Origin: Punica granatum
Lineage: Eukaryota; Streptophyta; Magnoliopsida; Myrtales; Lythraceae
Direction: 5' to 3'
Assembly: GCF_007655135.1 (NCBI RefSeq)
Contig: NC_045130.1
Location: forward strand, 33,972,605-34,036,604
DNA: 64,000 bases
Shown: in pieces, positions 1 through 10,660 of the stretch
Numbering within the stretch: the stretch's first letter is position 1
Layout: each line of letters starts with the position of its first letter
The notes under the pieces: model-generated
Seen by the model: only the letters and a program-made list of their open reading frames with translations
Databases searched by the model: none
What the model was told of the DNA's origin: nothing
Made by a program: the position numbers and the translations under genes

Positions 1-200
1 CTTGGGCACATGGCTATAGAATTATCATTGCAGAGGTTGACTTATTGATTGGTCGAGATTTGTTGCCGGTTCGTGGCCCGTGGAGTCCTCGTATTCAAAG
101 CCTGATCAATTCGGTTAGACTTCTTCTCGCAAGATCCAATTTGCACGTACTTCCAGGGAAGGCAAATTGTGTGTTGATTGATTGGCACGCAAATTTTTGA
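1..200 (+). pseudogene. RNase H-like relic of a retroelement
   Basis: Reading from base 3 there is an uninterrupted frame of 65 codons ending in TGA at 198-200. It has the look of the RNase H domain found at the 3' end of plant non-LTR elements and in stand-alone RVT_3 proteins: an 'AEVDLLIG' strand carrying an acidic residue, then 'SLINSVRLLLAR', then 'HVLPGKANC' and 'DWHANF', which match the usual E-V-D, helix, 'H-V-x-R-E-A-N' and 'D-x-L-A-N' blocks. It is cut by the window edge and no full catalytic set can be seen. The identification is by pattern only; a decayed host RNase H-like gene is an alternative. Confidence 0.4.
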
Positions 201-1400
201 ACCTTTTTTGAGGCGTTCTTTATTTCCATTTACTTTCGGAGGGCATTCATCATCTTGTCCGTGGGGATATTTCACGGTTTTCCGTATACCGATCTTGTGT
301 AGTTTACTTTAATTGTTGTTTCGGGGTCCGACCCCATTATCATTAAAAAAGCACTTTAATGATTAAGGAAAATGACTTACTTATTTTTTTTTTCCTCAAG
401 AATTTCTAGTAATTTTCATATTTCTAGTCAGAAGAGTGCCCCGAGGGAGGGGGTAGTGGTGGCCCAATCCCGACCACCACCAATCAAGACGAGATTGCCG
501 ATGACATCAGAAGTCACAGATCACCGATGATTTGGCCTTGGTTGGTGGCGATCGGGATTAAAGCCACCATCTCCCCCTTCCTTTGATTTTTTTTCTTTTG
601 CAATTTTCGATTTTTATTTTCTGAATTTTAAAAAAATGATAATAAAATGTAGGCAAAATTGAAAATAAATTTAAAGTATTGAGCAATCATCTAAATGTAA
701 TTTTAACCATTATAATTTTTACTCAAACAAACATTGTTTACTTAATCAATTAAGCACTTATTCTATTTAGATCTTAAATTTTCAGTAGTTAAAATTTAGT
801 ATAAACAAACACCACCTTAACTAGATCCGGCCAATCTATTCAAATTTTCTCAACCTGGCCATTCAAATAATAATGTGATATGAAACTATTAATATTGCAG
901 ATATAAAATGCATATAAATCAGAAAAACAGAATATACATATGAGATGTATATATATGCTTCCTAAGAACCGAGTGTGTATATATATATATATATATAGCT
1001 ACATTCTAATTTTTTAATTGGAGGAAAAAGCAATTAGCCCTCCGAACTTTGAGGGTGGTAAAGGTTTGTCCCATGATTTTTTAGAAATTGCACATTACCC
1101 CCGATATATAACGGAACGAAAATGCACATGAAATTGGAAAATTTTTATAATGCTCTTTAGTTCAATCAGTTATTATTTCTCTTTACTGGCTAAGGAAGGG
1201 AAAGAAGAAAATATAGACACCACAGCAGTTTTCTACCGACTGATCAGGTGATCGATACCATCGATATAATCGTTTAAACATAAGATTGTGCATCAACAAG
1301 GCTACCGCTCCATGATGCTTAGCGTGGTGCATGAGCTGATATTTTTGATTAAATATGTAGTTTGTACATCTCTTCTTCATTATTATTATTTTTCTAGTGA
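201..1400. other. AT-rich intergenic DNA, no gene seen
   Basis: No convincing coding frame. It holds a GC-richer patch around 430-590, a stretch near 660-825 ending in an 'AACAAACACCACC' terminus of the kind seen at MITE ends, and a (TA)n run at about 977-998. Confidence 0.5.
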
Positions 1401-1649
1401 TTGACAAAAATTATATATTTAGAAAATTATGGTTGCTGTAATATGCTCCGGTGGCGGTATAACAACGTCAGTATTCCATGGGAAGGTCCCCACAACAATC
1501 GACTAGAAAATATTCGTATACTACGTCTAAAAACAAATGATTTCGATTTCTCTCCGTCCCCCCATCTTTTGCTGGGGGAGACGGATGTTGACGAGATCGA
1601 CAATTTAAGCCTCCACGGCCCACAGCATTGCCCTCCTGCACCTTCTATC

Positions 1650-1860
1650 ATTATTGGTATGCTGTCTGATCTTCTCTATTTTGATTCTTGGACTGCACTA
1701 TGTATTCCCCGAGCGGAAAATTTTATCGCCCACAACATCGACAAATGGGTTGCATCTTGTAACATTTGTGGTCCGGTCCCCATCTCTTCCATCCCACCTT
1801 CACTTCTTTACAGGGATGAGGAGATGCAACATGGGCCGCTAATCCCTTTTGTTTTCCTCA
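1650..1860 (+). pseudogene. Second RNase H-like fragment
   Basis: Part of a 166-codon frame (1401-1901) reads 'CIPRAENFIAHNIDKWVAS' followed by 'SSIPPSLLYRDE'. This resembles the C-terminal end of plant RVT_3/RNase H domains, where 'P-R-x-x-N-x-x-A-H-x-L-A-x-W' is followed by an 'I-P-P-S-x-L' tail. The upstream half of the frame shows no recognisable RNase H strands. I read this as an isolated 3' fragment of an old retroelement or of an RNase H-like gene, not an intact protein. Confidence 0.4.
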
Positions 1861-1958
1861 ATAAAGTATCCTTCAGAGCAAAAAAACCTTCAAATCATTA
1901 GCCTGTAAGTAGATATGGAATTTCTTCTGACTTTTAATTCCTCCATTGAAATTACTAC

Positions 1959-2119
1959 GGGCCATTTGAATTCAGAATTAAAGTTACTTTGATTTTAATT
2001 TTAATTTTGATTGTGAAAAATGACAAATGAGATGTAATTATAAATTTGACTTGTGTAGTGTGTTGAGTTAAAGTTAAAGTTAAAGTTAAAATCGAATTTC
2101 CGAGAATCCAAACGGGGCT
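1959..2119. repeat. Small MITE-like element
   Basis: About 160 bp, AT-rich and non-coding. The left end 'GGGCCATTTGAATTC' and the reverse complement of the right end 'AGCCCCGTTTGGATTC' are imperfect inverted matches. An (AGTTAA)n-like run lies inside. Structure only; no target-site duplication was confirmed. Confidence 0.4.
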
Positions 2120-3650
2120 GTAACATATTTATTTATAGGGATTTTTAAGTTCTTTAGATCAGCTAATTAATGACGCATGTTGTCACATGGGAATTCACGC
2201 TGCAAGTACATTATATTATTTGTCTTAAATATTAAAAAAAAATTGAGTGTGTAATTGTCTCTTCTGTTAGATTAAACTTTTTCTTTTGATAAGCATAAAC
2301 TTTTTCTTTAAATATGAGTCATTTTACTTATAAGCTGTGTAAATTCTTGACATTAGAGTCGGTTTTTTAAGAGTCTATGTCGTGGAAGTTTCAAACTTGG
2401 TATTAGCTATGTGTAAATCCCTTCATCCACTTTTAACACATTACAATCTTAACCCGAAATGCCAGGGGAGAGGAGAGGTTTGAGGAACTAATTGCAATCT
2501 CATATTTCAAGGATCAATAAGACAATCTTTGGGTGTGTTTGTTTCAACTTATTCAAATAAGTTCTTAAAAGTTAGTTATAAGAGAAAATGAAAGGAAAGA
2601 AGAAGGAAAAATGAGATGTAAAGGTCTAAGCTACTATCATTAAGTTAAAAACAACTTAATGAGTTAAGTCAAAATATTCGACTTAACGGAATAAGTTAGT
2701 GTTCACTTATTTGTGCTTTTGACTCCTCGAAAAGTATTTTCTTATCCTTATCAATCTTCCATTCTTCTTATACGCTTATTCTCTTAACTAATTAAGTGCT
2801 TAATATTTTTAAGCAGTTGTTTTATGAAACACTTAGTTTATAAGGTTACTATGTGATAAAACTTCAAAATTTTTCATTGAGCATGAGTCTGTTCTCTCGT
2901 ATATGAGAAGCGGGGAAGTATTGCAATATTCAATGACGCTCATTGATTGTTCTCTTGCTTTTGGTTCTTTCTATGAGGCATTAGCTGTCCCCTGCACGTC
3001 ACATTAATGCATGGGAATTAATTAATTAAGTCCTAAACTAATTAAATTTCCACAAGTGAACAAGTTGAATTACAAGGATGCCACAAAAGCAAAGGGCGCC
3101 AATTTCTTCAAGGATCGGGACAAGATGCGTATTACGTGATGCTATGATATATAGAATATTTTGTACAAATCATTAATGGATAATGTCATTCAGACCCAGG
3201 ATTCGCTCCCTTTGAATTTAATGATCAATTAGCGTTGGACCCCACAAAGAAATTGGATACAGACAGATCCCTATCAATTTATTACTCTGCACGTGGAACA
3301 TTATAAGCCGACGTTATTGAAAAAGAAAAATGTCGGATCAGATCATATCCTATACCAGCCACTCAAGTTGAAATTTTTTGCATATATATTAACTATATCC
3401 GTATACACATAGCAACTAATTTGTCAAGATGATGATGAATTGATGATAAAAGAATTTTAGAAAAGAAAAAAGGAAATTGTCGACAAGATGCAAGAAAATC
3501 GAAATGTGTGATACTTCTATTCAAATGCATAGTACTTTAAAGAAAATGAAACAATAGACCAAATACTATGTATTTGAATAAAAGCACCACACTATCAATA
3601 GAATATATCACACTTGTTAATTGTCATATTATAAATTTTCATATGCAGAA
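2120..3650. other. AT-rich intergenic DNA
   Basis: No gene seen. Bases about 2528-2835 begin with 'GTGTTTGTTTCAACTTATT' and end with a loosely inverted 'GTGTTTCATAAAACAAC', so a second decayed MITE is possible but weak. Confidence 0.4.
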
Positions 3651-3654
3651 AAAA

Positions 3655-3825
3655 GAGAGTATAGTTCACAGTGCACCCACTCGTCTGGTAATTAAAATAT
3701 TTCATGTTTAGTTCTCGTTATGGGATTATTCATACCTTTTATTAACTATTAGAATTTTTATTTTACTCTATTAAAATCCATCGGTCTCCTTTATAAAAAA
3801 GAAAATAAATTTCCATAAACAATTG
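3655..3825 (+). repeat. SINE-like repeat, plus orientation
   Basis: This segment aligns by eye with the reverse complement of 4215-4372. Shared blocks in order are a 'TAGT...AGYGCAC' start, a Val/Arg-tRNA-like middle, 'ATGGGATTAT', 'TTAACTATTAG' and 'TCTCCTTTATAA'. The order and size fit a tRNA-derived SINE whose pol III boxes have decayed. Confidence 0.4.
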
Positions 3826-4214
3826 ATAAAGTCTTTCCCAAGATGCAACAGTATGTGATGATATTATGAAACTTCCCATCCTTAGTATTTTTTCTTTTTT
3901 TGGAGTTACATCCCGTCCTTAGTATTTCATATTTGTGGGATTGTGTTTTCCGATTCTGTAATTGGAGTGCAGGGCGATATGTTTTTGTCCTAATTTAAAA
4001 GTCCAGGCATACGAGTTTTCTTTATAAATTGTAAAAAGATTCACGTGTATAACCTATTTTAGTTTCAACCTCGAGACGGCTAGAAAAGTGCAAATTATCT
4101 ATTGTCATATGAATTAACTAGTGATTTCTTTTTTCTTGATAAAAATGTATTACATAAAGATGAGAACCATGACTCTTCTTCTTTCAGTTGATTACTTGTA
4201 ATAGAAAAATGAGA

Positions 4215-4372
4215 TAGATCTTTTTTTTCGATTATAAAGGAGACATGAGTTTAGTATAATAAAATATAAATTCTAATAACTAATAAAGAGGGACAGATAA
4301 TCCCAATGGGTTATCAAACTTACAACTCCTTGATTGTTAGGTAGGGACGTGCGCTACTACACTACGTCCTCT
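4215..4372 (-). repeat. SINE-like repeat, minus orientation
   Basis: Inverted relative to the copy at 3655-3825. On the minus strand it reads 'GTGTAGTAGCGCACGTCC', a tRNA-like body with 'TTTGATAACCC' in the box B position, then 'GGGATTATCTGTCCC' and an A/T-rich tail. A better preserved relative lies at 34560-34650. Confidence 0.45.
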
Positions 4373-4375
4373 TTC

Positions 4376-6037
4376 ATAAATGAGGTTTCTCTTTATAATT
4401 AATTACATGATTTCAGATATTATTGTATGCATGCTTTCAAAATGATTGAGTATATATACATACATAAATATATATATTTCTTCTAAATATATAGGGGCCA
4501 AAAATACAAATGAGCTCATTATTTTAGTTTATTTTCCTAAGGACATAGAGTAAAATATTATGAATAAAGTGAATTTTCCAAATATTGAAAGATATGGGGA
4601 CTCGTTTATACTGACTTGTCTTCGACTGCGTTTTCTCAACCAGATAAGGCATATTAATGTTACCCGAAAAATAGAAATAAAAATGAAAAGAAAAGGATGA
4701 GCACCATTAGAAAATTCACTTTTTGGCCGGAAGTGATGCATATCAATTATTGAACATGGGATATTGTTCAATAATAAATGGCATATCAATTATTGAACAT
4801 TTGAAGAAATAGTAAATAGTCATTCCTCATGATAATATGATCAGTATGATCGATCCTAATTAAATTCTTCCATTGAGTAGTTTTATGATTTTTAGAACTT
4901 ACGTGCTAAAAATTCCACATTAATTTGTTTGATTTATATTGATGTTTTCTCCTATCAGATGCCAAAATAAGTTTTTTTTTTTGGGATAAATCATGTGGAA
5001 ATAAGTTCATCGGAAAATTCTAACCAATATCGAAGGGTGCTGGCAGAGAATATCTCTGACTTGTGAGCATACTTTAATAGTGACAAATTATGTTCTAACT
5101 TTTTTCCCCAAAATATTATCGTTTTCAGGTCAATATTTCTTACCCGTCCCTCAAAGGCACTTATATGAAGTTTATTTTTTGCCATTATTTATGTGAAGTT
5201 AGCTGACAATTTTTAATCACATTATATTCAGATTAAATGTAGAGAAAACAAATTTGGAAAAAGTTCTGAAGGTAAAGAGAAGACTCAGTTTTTTCCTAGC
5301 ATTTGAAAACATTCAAAGTACACAAAATTTTTTTCCCCTGAAATAGTCTTCATTTTGTTGCTATTATTTCATTAATAGTACGTATTATGTAAGGATATTA
5401 ATACTGTAGCTAGCACTAAGGTTAAGGTGCAGTCCTATTCAAATATTTTTCGATATTTTTGGTAATGCGCAATTCATGATTTAAGCACTGAAGACATTTG
5501 GCATTTGACCTCTATAAATCTATTATATTATATTCTATTCGCATCACATCATGTTATATTATATTATATATTGTATCATTGACTTGTCTTGATGATTTAC
5601 CTTTGACTCGCTAGTAAATGTGGAATTGTGGATTACTTGAAAAACCGTACAAATTGAAGCTAGCGGGCTCCAACAGACTGCTAAAGAAGAAAATAAACAT
5701 GTAACTTGTTTTTCCAAATAATAATTTTCAACTAGCCTATCCTATTTTCCTTAGAAAGGATGAGTTAAAAGATCATTGATTGTGGTAAAGTTGTTAAGTA
5801 AATTTCGAAAAAGCTCTAAGCTGAAAAGTACTCTTACATATACGTATTAATATTTTTTTGTTAGTGCATTTGCTTGTATAATTTTTTCGGTGTGAACCCT
5901 AATATCTAGAAATCCAATGAGTCCCGATTAATCCAGTTCAAACTAAGTCGGCTAATCAATGGATAAAACTCTCACAGTATAGATTTTTTTCATTCACAAG
6001 ATTAAGACTCAAGACATTGTTTAAGGGAAAGAAGCGG
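4376..6037. other. AT-rich intergenic DNA
   Basis: No gene seen. 5885-6037 carries a 'CCCGATTAATCCAGTTC' segment and a 'CATTCACAAGATTAAGACTC' segment typical of dispersed plant repeats, but no boundaries could be set. The tandem duplication starts at its right edge. Confidence 0.4.
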
Positions 6038-6840
6038 TAAACTGCTTGAACCAGCCCATATTTATCATTTGCTTGTATACTAAACTATACGGAGCTAAAA
6101 TTTCATTAATACCAATTTTTTTGTTTGACTTTCGTATGGTAATATGAATCATTTCTCAAAAATTTGATTTCCATCTATTATATTTTACTATATATATATA
6201 TATAAAAGAACTATTGGATTTTTCATTCTCCTCCCTTGTCCTTTTACAAGGGTTGATGGAACTTTGCCACCTAAAATTATTCCCTTTCATAAAGTGCTCT
6301 AGGTGCTTCGACTTTATTAACTAACTGGTTCTAGACTCTGTCCACATAATAAGATTCTTTGGGGTGTCACAATCGGAAATTGGAGTTTATATTTTAAATT
6401 TTTATTTATGTACTAATTTATGTCTTATTATTATATCCTAGCAAAGTGTCCGCAGCAATACCATGGGTCGAGAAAAGTTGGTGGCAAATAGTAAGAAATG
6501 ACAATTTTGATCCAATTAGTAAATTTATTACAATTTAAAACAATATGATATGTTCGGAATTTCAAGCAATTTTTGAAGAAATGAATTTCGATTAAGAACA
6601 TGATCTATAGTTTAGAAATTTAATAAATATGATTTGTATATATGTATAAAATTTTATTGTTAAAATTCTAGTATATGTTAAAACTGGTTAGAATAACTTT
6701 TTTAAAATTAAAAGAATACCACGGATTGAAAAAAAGGTGGTTTGCCAAATAATAAGAAATGACAACTTTGATTCAACTTGTAAATTTATTACAATCCAAA
6801 ATAATATGCTATTTTCAGAATTTTAAGCAATTTTTTATGG

Positions 6841-8256
6841 GGAAAATGACACTTGAGGTCCTGTATGTTTGTCAATTTTTGACATCGAGTTTTAAATGTT
6901 TCAGTTTGTTAAAACAAGTTCTAAAAGGTTTGAAAAAGTGACACTTTTAGTCCTTTCTGTTACCCCTTTAATGGAATTCCAGCAAGGCAAACGGCCCTCC
7001 ATGTGGCCCTTCATGAGCGGTCCCGAGTTGGTTCGCGTCCGAATGTCGGGGTAGAATCGGGTCAGGTTCGGGTCCAGTTATCTTCTTCTTCACCCGACTC
7101 GAGTTTTTGGCTGTACTGGGAATATCGAGATTAGGTTTCAAGAATCTCTTCTCCCGACGGTCACACGAGCCCCATCCATCAGAAAACCGACCACCCCTAC
7201 GGACCCAAAACAGAAGCTCAGACAAAACAGAAACAATTTGAAGCAACTGGTAGTGCTACTAGGGGCAAGCTGTGCAATGGGAACATACTGCATTTATGCT
7301 CGCACCACGAACTCAGCACGTTGTACATCTCGGTTCTGGTCAAAATCGATCGACTTATCTTTGATCTCGAAGGACAGATTGAAGTAACATGATATCTTCC
7401 TCCATCCTATGGAAGGAAACAAGACCTATGTCATTCTGATCATTGTTACGTGCTTGAAACCAATCGAATGTAACTGATTACCTGACTTTTTGATGAAGGG
7501 ATGCCCCGAAATCAAAATCTGTCCATTGAAATGAAAGGAGCAGTGCATACCTATGGGCAATTGAAAAAAAAAAAAAAGGAGCAACTACAGTAGCAGAAAG
7601 TTAAGATCTTACCGCCATGGCAGCATTCTGGTACTCCTTAAACAGAGAAACTGAAGGAAACTTTTCGGACAAGCTATGCCTCGGGGCCTTATTCTCTTCA
7701 CTCTGCACATAGCATGCTGACGACCTCTTCAGATTACCACCTGACTGACCAGGCGTAGATCGCCTGTAGCTGCTGCTTCCTTGCTGCTTGTTCTTCTTTC
7801 ATTTTTCAACCTAGAACTCAAACTTCGCTTGGGATTTCATGAGCTTTCAGATTTTCCAGATCCGACCGGGAGGAGACGAGATCGAACATGACGGAATTGA
7901 TCAGGCTCAGGCGGGGCTGCTCGAGGTGTTACAGTGCCCGTGATCGGCGGTTGCAAGGGCGGCGCTAGGGTTTCGAGCCGCATGGGGAAGGAGTTGGGGG
8001 AAAAAGAAGACAACCGACCCGAACCCGACCCGACCCGATTCCACCCCGACATCTGGACCCGAACCAACTCGTGACCACTCATGAAGCGCCACGTGAAGAG
8101 CCGTTTGCCTTGTTGGAATTCCGTTAATGGGGATAACGGAAATAACCAAAAGTGTCACTTTTCCAAACATTTTAGGACTTGTTTTTCCAAACTGAAACAT
8201 TTAGTACTCAATGTCAAAAATTGACAAACATATAGGACTTCAAGTGTCATTTTCTC
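6841..8256. mobile_element. Non-autonomous MULE-like element with long terminal inverted repeats
   Basis: The left about 260 bases (6841-7100) match the reverse complement of the right about 260 bases (7995-8256); both termini read 'GRGAAAATGACACTTGARG' inward. The element is flanked by a 9 to 11-base direct repeat 'ATTTTTTATGG' (6830-6840 and 8257-8267). Unit B of the tandem duplication has the uninterrupted site at about 15480-15500. Long TIRs with a 9 to 10-base duplication are the hallmark of Mutator-like elements. No transposase frame is present, so it would need help in trans. The GC-richer interior differs from its AT-rich surroundings and may hold host-derived sequence (see 7613-7798). 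Confidence 0.82.
7613..7798 (-). pseudogene. Possible captured exon inside the MULE-like element
   Basis: On the minus strand a frame of about 60 codons runs without a stop just after a TGA and reads through 'SSYRRSTPGQSGG', 'KRSSACYVQ' and 'FPSVSLFKEYQNAAMA'. It ends exactly at a consensus splice donor, GCG then GTAAGA (donor GT at 7611-7612). The codon-like composition and donor suggest a fragment of a host gene picked up by the element, as in Pack-MULEs. I do not recognise the parent gene, and chance openness is possible at this length. Confidence 0.35.
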
Positions 8257-8267
8257 ATTTTTTATGG

Positions 8268-10020
8268 AATGAATTTCAATAAAAAAATGATATTATGATT
8301 TGCATATATGTATAAAAGTTTATTTTTAAAATTCTAGTATATATTAAAACTTGTATATTAGAGTATTTGTTTTAAAATAAAACTAGAAAAGAGTCTGCAC
8401 TATGCCGCGAGTCTTCAGAAACTCTTTTTCTCAACAAATAATATTTTCGTATGATCGAAGTATGAGGACATATATTAGTAATATTGAAAGGTGTATTAAC
8501 AAAATAATATAATTTGACTCATTTTAGAACTGACTAAATACTTTAATTTCGAAAGTTTTTCAATTTTATGAACATGTATGAACGTGGAGGAAAAATAAAT
8601 GAGAAACTTAATTAAATGATAATATAAGATAAATATGAAAATGCAAAGAATCATATGAAATTATAAAAATAATGACTAAATGGTTTTTACAAGGAACGAG
8701 AGAAAAAGTGAGGAATGAGCGTAAGATTAGAAGGAAAAAGTGTAACAAATTAAAGATTTTAGTAAGTTATAAAAATTAAAGGAAAATTGTAATAAAACAA
8801 ACATCTAAAGGGAAGGTTCATTAAGTGACGTGGCTCCTTGAGGTTAAGAAGGATCGAATATTGTATTTTATTGTAAGAAAGATAAAATATATTTTTCATG
8901 TATTAGGTGATTAAAATCGATCTTAAAAATAGTTTTTATTTATTAGTAGTGTTTACGTTATATAGCATGTTTAAAATAGTAAAATAGAGAGTTAAGAATT
9001 AAAATAAAGAACATTTAAATGCATGTGAGTATTAAATATGAAGTGACATGTTTTAGTTAGTTAATATATAGATAATTAAAACATGTTAATTTTATAATTT
9101 TTTGAGGACGTAAGAAGTTATCAAAATAAGGGACAGAGAATGAAAAACAATCAAAATTACTAAAAATAAGAGGTTCAGATGGCTGAGAAAGAAAAGGACA
9201 CGTGTCCTCATCTTATGCGATAGGGAAAGCAACAGTTTTAGATTATTTATAAATTACAGATTGATATGCAAGAAAAGAATCTTGTGCTCCTTATTCATTT
9301 ATTCCCTTTCTATCTCCCTCATTTTTTATTTTGATAACGAGAGTGTTCGGGTTTTGTTCGGCTGTGAATCTTATTAAATTTAAACCAAACAACGATAGAT
9401 ACGAGATTTTAAGTAAGAAGGTGCAAGATATCTAAGGAAACGGATAATTAAATACATCTAAAAAGTTGGGAATATGTAAAAAATGTTTTTAAAAAAAACT
9501 TTTTAAGAAAATTTAGAGGGAAACTTACCTTTGGTCTATCTTGCGAGTATGACGGCCTATCTCTGGCTTGGCCTGAGTATCTGAATCCATCGTCGGGCTG
9601 AAATGGACATCACCCAATAACCTTGGTGTCTCGTGTAATCCCACATGGAACCTTGATTCAGAAGGTAGTGATAATGACGACGGTGGAGTCAAAGGCTTAA
9701 CACGATGTGGTCTGACAATAGAAGATAAAAGAAAGAAAAGAATATCGTTTCTATTTGCAGTATTTTAATTTTTATATTTCTTCCCGAAAATGACGCCCCC
9801 CAAATTAAATAACAAATAAATAAGAAAATTTTATCTACCAAATTGCTTGATTTAAACCAATTGGACGCTTATTTTTTCCGTAAAGCTCCAAATTTGAATT
9901 TGTGAACGGAAAAAATTTATGTTTGGAGATCTTCACTCCTTAGTAGGCCAAGTCAACTCTAACTGAATTAATCGAGGTCATTAGAATTTCGGTACTAGAG
10001 TGCACGTGGAAAAATTAAGA
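8268..10020. other. 5' flank of GH3 copy A, AT-rich
   Basis: No coding frame. 8268-9347 is shared with 15500-16630 of unit B, and 9361-9526 is shared with 19560-19726. Bases 9527-10157 exist only here and hold the putative core promoter of the intact GH3 copy. Confidence 0.6.
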
Positions 10021-10029
10021 AAAATTTAT

Positions 10030-10038
10030 CTATAAATG
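10030..10038 (+). promoter_or_regulatory. Putative TATA box of GH3 copy A
   Basis: 'CTATAAATG' lies about 630 bases before the start codon. A leader exon would run to a donor GT at 10208, and a 5'-UTR intron (10208-10602, acceptor AG at 10601-10602) would join to the coding exon. The site lies inside the 631 bases missing from copy B. TATA position is inferred from sequence only. Confidence 0.45.
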
Positions 10039-10660
10039 GCTAAGGCGACAACCCACTTCAGTAACAGAGCCTGCAGACAGCTTTGTTTAATTTTTATTCT
10101 TCACCAAACAAAGAAGAAAAAAAACGTGAGTTCCAGACAACCAAAGAACAGAAGCCTGAAGACGCTCTCAGCAGTCAGCAGCTCCTACGTCCATACCAAT
10201 CCACAGTGTAAGTTTGACTCCATTGCTCTGCTTCGAGTTCTTGAATGATATATGGAGATGTTTCGTTTTGTGGGTCGTGAAACAGAGCAACGCCCAGGTG
10301 ACTGAATTGGAAACTGGGCTCTGCCTTCCATTTCTGCTTAAACTGTCAGATGTCGGCAGAGTATTGCTTCTTTATCACCATTAACGCCATTTCCATCTTT
10401 CCCATACCTTTCCGAGCTTGAGCTTTCATTCTTATCCTCAACGGATATAATATAGATAATTTCCACTTCTGGCTTGTCATTGAATTAGTGTCTGTGAGGA
10501 TCTGCCGAATTTTATCCAGACCTGTCTGATGTTCTTTGATAGATATCCGAAAGGTTATTGTCATTTGACACGCCTCCCTGAATTCTTTTTTCTTGATAGC
10601 AGCCGCTCTCGAGCGTTTTCCGCTGGAGCGGCGATCCAGTTGGGGCGAGGAGAAGGAATC

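Noticed and set aside
1401..1901. A 166-codon frame as a complete gene
   Set aside because: Only its C-terminal third resembles a known domain (RNase H tail); no start context or exon structure supports a full gene.
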